NCBI GenBank assembly: GCA_902702965.1
Contig: CACRXP010000387.1
Span: 226,370 to 290,369 of the forward strand
Direction: 5' to 3'
Length of the DNA: 64,000 nucleotides
From: Spirometra erinaceieuropaei
Lineage: Eukaryota; Platyhelminthes; Cestoda; Diphyllobothriidea; Diphyllobothriidae
A program made the translations under genes and the position numbers. Below, piece by piece: positions 57,677 to 64,000 of the stretch. The notes beneath the pieces were generated by a model. The model did no database searches. It was not told where the DNA came from and was given only the letters and a program-made list of their open reading frames with translations. Each line of letters opens with the position of its first letter. Position 1 is the first letter of the stretch.

Positions 57677-58447
57677 TCAAACCTGCGCTCCCGCGTGGCC
57701 AATTACTCCGCCTAGGCGAAGTCTCGGCACCAAATATGGGACGGGAAGGTCGTTGCACTTGTTAATGGACTGGGAGCCAGTGAACCATGACTCAAGCAGC
57801 TCGCGGCTCCCGCGGTTGTCACCTCTTGCGAGAATTTCGGCCTCCTTAAATTTGAATGTGTGGCCGAATCTCATCGAACGCTCCACAAATTGAGGGCCGG
57901 TGTCATTTCTCCGCACCTCTGCAGCGTGTTCGGCCATTCGCGTTTGGAGTTGTATTCCGATTTCTCCGACGTAGTTGCTTTGTCCGCAACTGCACCAGAT
58001 CCGATAAACGACTCAAGACGTTCCTTGCCGTGGCAGTGGGTCTTTCGGTTTCATTACCTGACGCCTGATGGTTACCTCTGGTCTGTGTGCAAATCTTACT
58101 CCAAGTGACGCGTGCAGGCGGCCGACAGCTTCCGAAACATTCTTGACATACGGAAGCGCCCGCCAAAATCTGGGGTCCGTGCGATTTGGCCTTTCGTCCC
58201 TTTTGCGTATGCACCGGTCGACGAAGTTGCGCGGGTAGCCATTGACTTTGACGACACGCCGGAGGCATTTTAATTCGGCAATCTTGTCTTCGGGCTCACT
58301 GCAGTGCGTTTCGACACGCCGATAGAGCGTCCTCACACAACTGCGTTTGTGGCTGATTGGGTGGTTGCTGTAAAAGTTCAATAGTGCAGTGTACTTGTCG
58401 TTTTCCTGAACATTTCGGTCTTTAGGCCACCACGATCTTTGTGACAT
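57677..58447 (-). pseudogene. Penelope-type linker and GIY-YIG endonuclease (lineage B)
   Basis: Frame 58447-58013: FYSNHPISHKRSCVRTLYRR, HCSEPEDKIAELKCLRRV, VTIRRQVMKPKDPLPRQGTS, then a TGA stop. The same frame continues to 57677: VVYRIWCSCGQSNYVGEIGI (C-x-C finger and GIY-YIG core), RMAEHAAEVRR, RFGHTFKFKEAEIL, SRELLESWF (catalytic Glu region) and INKCNDLPVPY. The only break inside the domain block is the TGA. Confidence 0.85.
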
Positions 58448-59310
58448 ACGAGGGCATCCAGAATGGCCAGCTGGTTGTTCTCTTCCTCCTCCATCGTAAA
58501 TTGTAAGTCCGGGAAGACTGCATTCAGACGTTCCTTGAATGTCAGCAGTTGATCCCGATCGATAACGACGAAGGTGTCATCCACATACCGGGCCCAGAAC
58601 TTCGGTTTGTGGTGTTGGAAGACCAGCGACTCTAACCGTTGCAGGACCGCCCCGGCGATGAACCCCGAAATCGGCGAACCCATTGGTGTGCTCTTCACCT
58701 GTTCGTAAATTGTCCCGTCGAACGTGAAGTACGTCCTGAGACAGAACTTCAGGAGCTGAATGACTTGGGCGTGTCCAAGACGATTCTCCGTTTCATCGTA
58801 TTTGCTCTGTAGAAGCAGCTCGACTGCCTCGATCGCCAGGTGCTGGGGAATAGAGATAAAAAGGGATGTAACATCGAAAGATACCATGACCTCTTTGTGC
58901 ACCTTATGGAGGCCATAAAATCGGGCCAAAGCCGTATCTTGGGGTCTCGCCACTCGTCTGTCGGTCGTTGTTATTGCACCTGAGTTCTCCGAGGCCAACA
59001 ACGTAGCATTAGTTTCGCGTGTCAGCGCTTTTACAGGGTTCGTTACACATGGGACATAGAATTGTCGGTCCTCCAGTAAACTTTTGGCTTTTTGGAGGTA
59101 TTCTATTCTGTTCAGTACAACCGTGGCACGCCCTTTGTCCGCTGGCACGATGGCCAGTTCTTGTTCGGCCTTGAGTATTCTAAGCGCATCACGCTCGACC
59201 TTGGGAAGCACTTCCCGCGGCCTGTGGGCCATTAGGAGAGACAACACTTGGTGTAGGATGATGCTCTTAGTCTCCTCTGTTGCTTTCGTCTGACTAAGGA
59301 TTAATTCCAC
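58378..59310 (-). pseudogene. Penelope-type reverse transcriptase (lineage B), internal deletion
   Basis: 310 codons: AIVPADKGRATVVLNR (residues 53-68), FYGLHKVHK (131-139), MVSFDVTSLFISIPQ (motif A, about 142-156), STPMGSPISGFIAGAVL (motif B, 207-223), and FWARYVDDTFVVID (motif C, 238-251, intact Asp pair). KVHK is followed directly by EVMVSFDV. The lineage A copy at 29.7-30.4 kb has about 50 residues there (PLRRIVS and the KWLF region), so this enzyme lacks part of the fingers, without loss of frame. Confidence 0.88.
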
Positions 59311-59365
59311 TGCTGCAATTGTGTTAACATGATTTGGCTTGTCGGCTTTGATTCTGTCGACAGCG

Positions 59366-61085
59366 GCCGTTCACAACCCTTTGATTTATTTTACGGAAGA
59401 ACGTCTTAAGACAGAATGGTAACCTAGAAACGGACACCTTAATTGTGAGTTGCTAAGTAGCTGGGATAGGGAGATGACACGGTCAACAGTCGACCTGATT
59501 CTAGTGCCCAAGTGTTCGAAACGCCAAGCCTCGTATATGCTCCCAAGATTGCCCTTGAAAAACCTCAGCAGTTTAGTGCATAAGACGCTAACATTCAATA
59601 TCTAGGAGTACGGGAGTGAACCATTTCACCCGCAACTCTGGGTAATCCGAAGCTAGTCAGAAAATGTGAGATAAGAGGTCACAAACAATTACTCAGATGA
59701 TCAAACAGAAAAGGACGCAACTTGTGACGTCTAGAACGCAATTTACCTCACTAATAAACTACCTGAAGGGTTAGTTCCAAAGTAGACTATTCTGGTTCAG
59801 GTAACCTTAGCGCTTAACTGGAAAGGATACCTCCGGAAACAAATTCTACAGATGACTTAGAAAACTCTATCCTCAGTAAGTTGTTTCCTTCATTACTTTA
59901 CTAAAATTATGCCTCGACATTTCACCAACCAAAGTGAAGTTCGTCAAAGAATTTAAGAGAGGCTGAAGAGGTGTATATCCTCCGATGGACAAGAAGTGAA
60001 TGGTCTTTGTCATGGCGTGACAGTGTGCACGACTCTGTGCCCGAATCCGCTACTTGGCTACCATTTCGGCAGAATAGCCGATTCGAACCCAACGAAGAGC
60101 TAATTCGGCAAAATCAGCAGGGAGGGAGATTCAATGGGGTGTTTGGTAACCATGAGAGTCCTTAGGCAGGAGAAGCCAAAGGTGCACATTTCTATCTCTA
60201 ACTTCGTCAGGAAGTGTTTAGGTCATATGTCAGCAACGTCCTGGAAAAATCGGAAAATTTCAAATAATTCAATACCATTTTAGTGTGCTTCAGGCCTCTC
60301 AGCTCCTCTAATTACACCATTGAAAATTCTTCCTGGAACTACCTTGCCCTTCTCTTGCCTTGTTTGTCCTCGATTTGTTTTATCTCCGTTGTTTCTTCGA
60401 AGGAGGTCTCTTTTTAATATTAGACGGGAGTCAGTGTACTATTTTCGAAGTTTACGTCCTTTCCCCACTCTTAACCCCTTAATTTGACCCCCTCTTGATT
60501 CGAGCATCGCACCTGCCTACTTCAGTAAATCTTTCGTATGCTCTCTGCTGTTATTGGTTTGTCTTGCGTTTTTTGGTTAGCGTTATCGCTCAAGGTCACA
60601 GTTCAACAGTCGGCTGGCACGTTGGTTTAATTTTTTAAGACGAGGCACATCCTCTCCACTTTGCATTAGTGGTAGCAACTATTAATATGGCATTTCTGCC
60701 ACAGCCCCTATCACACTTCTGTCTGTACAAGTTCTTCCTCTCATGTATGTCCTTTTTCGTTTCAGGGAGTAAAGAATTTGGAAAAAACTATGGTCCGGCC
60801 TACTTTGGAGCTAGCTTCTTATATTCGCTTTGTACGTGTACATCCAAATTTGGTTCGCGCCCCTGTATTCCTTACCCGAACCATAGTTTTTGCAAGAACA
60901 GCCTGAGACACGCCGTTCCAGCCGGCTTCGAGAACCCACTTCGGTCATTTCCGGCACATCTAAACTGCTCCAGACGAATATATGCTGCAATCTGACATAG
61001 TCTTCGTCCTTTTATACATCTGAATCTCTGAATAACCCTGGATGCTGACGAATAAACACATACTGGGAAAACGACGGAGGAATGC
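59366..61085. other. 1.7 kb with no recognised gene
   Basis: An inverted pair, aaaaaactatggt near 60783 and accatagtttttgc near 60883, may belong to repeat R2, which continues to 61.4 kb. Open frames are unremarkable. Confidence 0.45.
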
Positions 61086-61089
61086 ATGA

Positions 61090-61440
61090 ATGAATTGAGT
61101 ACATAATTTTGGGTTTAGGAAAAAATTCGCGAAAAAGTTCGAAAAAATCCATAAAACTCAAGCATAAAGTATGAAGATGACATGATTCTCTGTCAAATGA
61201 TTGGAAAAAAATATATTTTTTTCGTGGTTTTTATAAAATATATTTGAATTTGCAAAACCATCGAAAATCAGTGTGAAAAATGCATGCTACTTAAGTAACC
61301 ATTTTGTACCGAGTACGACTTCTGCAGGAGATTGAAAAGTAATGCGTTCAAAAGCTGACATCCCGGCGAGTCCAAAATAGCATGTGATTATGCCGCAAGA
61401 TAATCAATATTACAACCGCGCCTAAGTAATCCTTCCTAAT
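61090..61440 (+). repeat. AT-rich dispersed repeat R2
   Basis: 61270-61430 matches the complement of 31090-31240: gtgaaaaatgcatgctac, gcgttcaaaagctgacat, gattatgccgcaagataatc and aatattacaacc. Left limit uncertain. Confidence 0.55.
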
Positions 61441-61799
61441 CTAAAACGCATTTCAGAATTTCAGCCAACGTTTCATGAGATCGCGGTCCCTGGTGCACTG
61501 GTTGAGCTCTTCCGAGGCATCCCTAATCGCCCATCAGCAATTTTCGAGACGGCCATCAACAGACTGTTCCACGTGGTACCATATGGAACAGAACAGCAAT
61601 CACATACGACAGGGGCAAACGTGGACGTTTCTGTTTTATCTTAGGAGAAAAATTGTCAACAGAAGTGCCCATACGAGCTACCAACTCTTAATCCCCTTCC
61701 AAATAGCAAAATACCACTCCCGGTATGACTGAGGACACCGTTTCCGTCTACTCCCTCTGTAGTATCACATTTCAGTCCCGATTTGTCCTGTTCGGACTT

Positions 61800-61970
61800 C
61801 GCCGCAGCTGAAATGCCGTCAGAACATAGAAGACAACCAACAGGTCCGTATTGCAATCTCACAGCGGAAGCGCGCATCGGCCACCTACGAATCCATGGTA
61901 GTGCTACTGGAGAACCGGTGCCAGGTACTCCAGCCAACACTTGGCATGCACGTCTTTCCTGAGCACACAT
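61800..61970 (+). mobile_element. RTE zinc-finger tail fragment
   Basis: Translation ARIGHLRIHGSATGEPVPG, then TPANTWHARLS and a stop, near 61865-61965, corresponds to the GLVGHLRIHRTETGEPVPGA segment of the RTE tail at 42.6 kb. Only about 35 codons are recognisable. Confidence 0.6.
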
Positions 61971-63954
61971 TTCCAGTCCACTAGCCACCTGCTTGTCTAT
62001 TCGATCATATGAGCGCAGACGATAATGATCGCTAGAACGGCACAGTCCAGGCCTTCTTTACATCACCCCACCTTTCACACACATTCAAACAATACAGGTA
62101 CCTATCCGCTCATAGGCGTTTACGCATAAACACTAGCAGGAAGTCACTCATGCTATAATCCGACGACACAATTTCCCGGCATTATGATAATGACCGAAAA
62201 TCGCATGTGAGCATAGGCACTTCTCGCCTGTGTGGGATGAAGTAAGTTATCATTCCTGTAATAGAGGCAAATAAGCGGAATCGGAAACTCCTGTGAACCT
62301 TTCGATTTCAGCTGACAAATTATGAGCTCGTTGGATAAAGCGTCGGAGTGCCATTCCCCTCCGCGTCGAACCAAAACGTTACTCCTCTCTAACCTGGATT
62401 GGGTGCATGTAGTTGGAACTAGTACTGCACTAGAAACTTGTCTTCCAGTCTTATCACTGCTCCTATTGAATACTTGCTGTTCGACCTGGTAAATAACCGT
62501 AACTCTAAAGGATATTGCTAGTTCGTATAGCTTGAGACGTCGTGAAAGATCTGTGTGCTTGCAATTGCAAAAATGGACGTGTCTTGATTTCCTCGACCAA
62601 GGCATAGAATAACGTAGTAAATACCCCAGAATCTGCGATTTCCTTGTTTCGTGTGAAACTTTGACTGTTCGTGGCCGATAGCGTGAATATATCCTATATT
62701 TTATTACCGAAAACTGTTATAAGTTTATAATTCATATTGACCCAACTGTGAAAAACTCGGCGACTCGGTGGGATTGGAACCCATTTACTTAAAATGAATC
62801 TTTATCCGTCCTTGAAAGAATAAAGGACATCGATTTCGTCTTTTTGCGTATGATCTCCGTCAACAAATCCATTTTATGTAAAACCGGTTGTACAGTGGTC
62901 TGCGAACAACAAATGTCCTTCGCTCTTCTGTTCTCAGCCAATGGCCTCCTTTTCAGACGACAACGTCACCCAATGTTTTCCTTCTTGGAAGCTTGAATTA
63001 TTTTCTCCTTGCTGCTGCTCCAGCGTAGTGACAATTTCCTAAACAAATAGCATACTACAATATTACGTTTCCTCTCCATAGAGCTATATATTTAACTGTT
63101 CTTTTTTCATCTAAATGTGGCAAATTTATAACGCACTAGTACAGACTGCGCCTGAAAACGAGGTCAAAGGGTGTAGACAAATCCAAACCGTGCTAACGAC
63201 CGTGGGCAAATTCGATGCATTTTCTTTCTATAATTTTGGAAAGACCGTTCTGCTAACGCCTTATATCACGAGTTTACTTCCAAAGGGGTTTCAACGCGTT
63301 AACTTAATGTCGGAAATTATATTCCCTAGGGAAAATTTGATGAAAAAATAGCGTTATGTTTTGCTTGTTGTGCTTACTTTCTGCTAGGCTGTTTCTCTTT
63401 TATATCAAGAAGCCGAGTAATGTTTGCGTTAATTTTCAGATAATAACTTCATGATGCGGCCATATGCTCCATTTTTCACAGGGCTAGTTCATGTGCTTGG
63501 GTTACATTCAAGATTCACTTAGCTTTCTGTACAAAACATAATACAACACTTTTATTTGTGCTAACCAGTACACCGCATTGTTTTTATAATTGGCCCGTCC
63601 GATTTATCTGTCTAATATAAGCCCAGGGAGAGGGGAAATTCTTTGAGACTTCGACCACAAACAGATTACAGGGCAAAAGCGTGGTTTAAGAAACCTGCTT
63701 GGGCAATGCATTCAAGTGCTCAAAGTGCCTAGGTGTTCCGGATGCCTGCTGAGGCCTTAGCGAGCACTGTCAGTTTCTGGGTGAGAGCTATGTTTTCCCC
63801 ATGCAGAATTCTGGACTCATTGGGAAGTCTGCCACTGGAAGAGCAAACGCAATTGCCCAAACCCGTGATAAAGAGGGAAAGGACCGGGCGCGTAGATGAT
63901 ATCACAGATTTTACAACTCGCCCATCGGACAATGTGGTAAAAGAGCGGACGCAT
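61971..63954. other. 2 kb with two unassigned open frames
   Basis: A 150-codon minus-strand frame (62605-62153) and a 78-codon plus-strand frame (63115-63351, LTTVGKFDAFSFYNFGKTVL) have no family I recognise. Either could be retroelement or exon sequence. Confidence 0.3.
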
Positions 63955-64000
63955 TTGGGGAGGGGGAGGGGAGGGGGTGGAGGAGGGGAGAGGCTGGGGT
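63955..64000 (+). repeat. G-rich tract, G-quadruplex potential
   Basis: Repeated runs of four or five G separated by one to three bases (ggggagggggaggggagggg) continue to the window end. Confidence 0.7.

Larger units (their letters stand above)
57340..59365 (-). mobile_element. Penelope-like element, lineage B, RT and endonuclease
   Basis: Minus strand: RT 59310-58378, linker and endonuclease 58447-57677, a 3' region, and the hammerhead-like motif near 57405-57445. Lesions are few: an internal RT deletion, one frameshift near 58420, and a TGA near 58013 just before the endonuclease finger. It is the best-preserved Penelope copy in the window. The 5' pLTR is not seen. Confidence 0.87.

Noticed and set aside
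1..64000. CRISPR arrays, operons, bacterial promoters and terminators
   Set aside because: No regularly spaced direct repeats or bacterial-type gene organisation were seen; the DNA is eukaryotic.

Overview
This window is eukaryotic nuclear DNA, most likely from a flatworm and probably a diphyllobothriidean tapeworm (Spirometra, Dibothriocephalus or Schistocephalus type). Three things point there. First, a host gene is split by introns of only 25-36 bp at its 5' end and of kilobases further 3', a layout known from schistosomes and tapeworms. Second, RTE-type retrotransposons carry a zinc-finger tail of a form I associate with diphyllobothriidean genomes. Third, Penelope-like elements, CR1-type elements and tRNA-derived SINEs are abundant. 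The species is inferred. There are no bacterial-style genes, operons, rRNA genes or CRISPR arrays, and one 211-base run of N marks an assembly gap.

Layout. Positions 1-7990 (minus strand) hold the 5' part of one real host gene, an orthologue of the TBC-domain protein TBC1D19. I assembled it from 15 short exons, and all intron phases agree. About 441 residues are recovered and the gene runs off the left edge. Its large introns contain a GIY-YIG retroelement relic (3.6 kb), a repeat fragment (5.3 kb) and a Penelope fragment (6.0-6.4 kb). From 10.4 to 14.8 kb lie two decayed RTE-type retrotransposons in tandem. From 15.7 to 19.7 kb (minus) are two CR1-type copies head to tail. From 22.5 to 26.5 kb (minus) is a second CR1-type lineage with ORF1, endonuclease and reverse transcriptase. 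From 26.5 to 28.1 kb is a Penelope-type endonuclease behind a 340-bp inverted repeat. From 28.6 to 33.0 kb are two Penelope-type copies of another lineage with SINEs around them. From 33.8 to 57.3 kb the DNA is mostly low-information, with SINEs, a modular dispersed repeat called R1 here, a zinc-finger tail fragment (42.5-43.2 kb), a (CA)n(GT)n palindrome, the gap, and a 420-bp inverted-repeat element filled with telomere-like sequence (48.3-48.7 kb). From 57.4 to 59.4 kb (minus) is a third Penelope-type copy. The rest holds little I can recognise.

How it fits together. The only host gene supported is the TBC1D19 orthologue. Everything else identifiable is retroelement sequence, nearly all broken by stops, frameshifts, deletions or catalytic-residue changes. 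The most interesting items are the chain of micro-introns, a hammerhead-ribozyme-like motif with a compensating stem at the 3' end of two Penelope copies, the fold-back and inverted-repeat structures, and the modular R1 family. I did not find a convincing undescribed functional system. Alignments and identities are by eye; no database search was possible.
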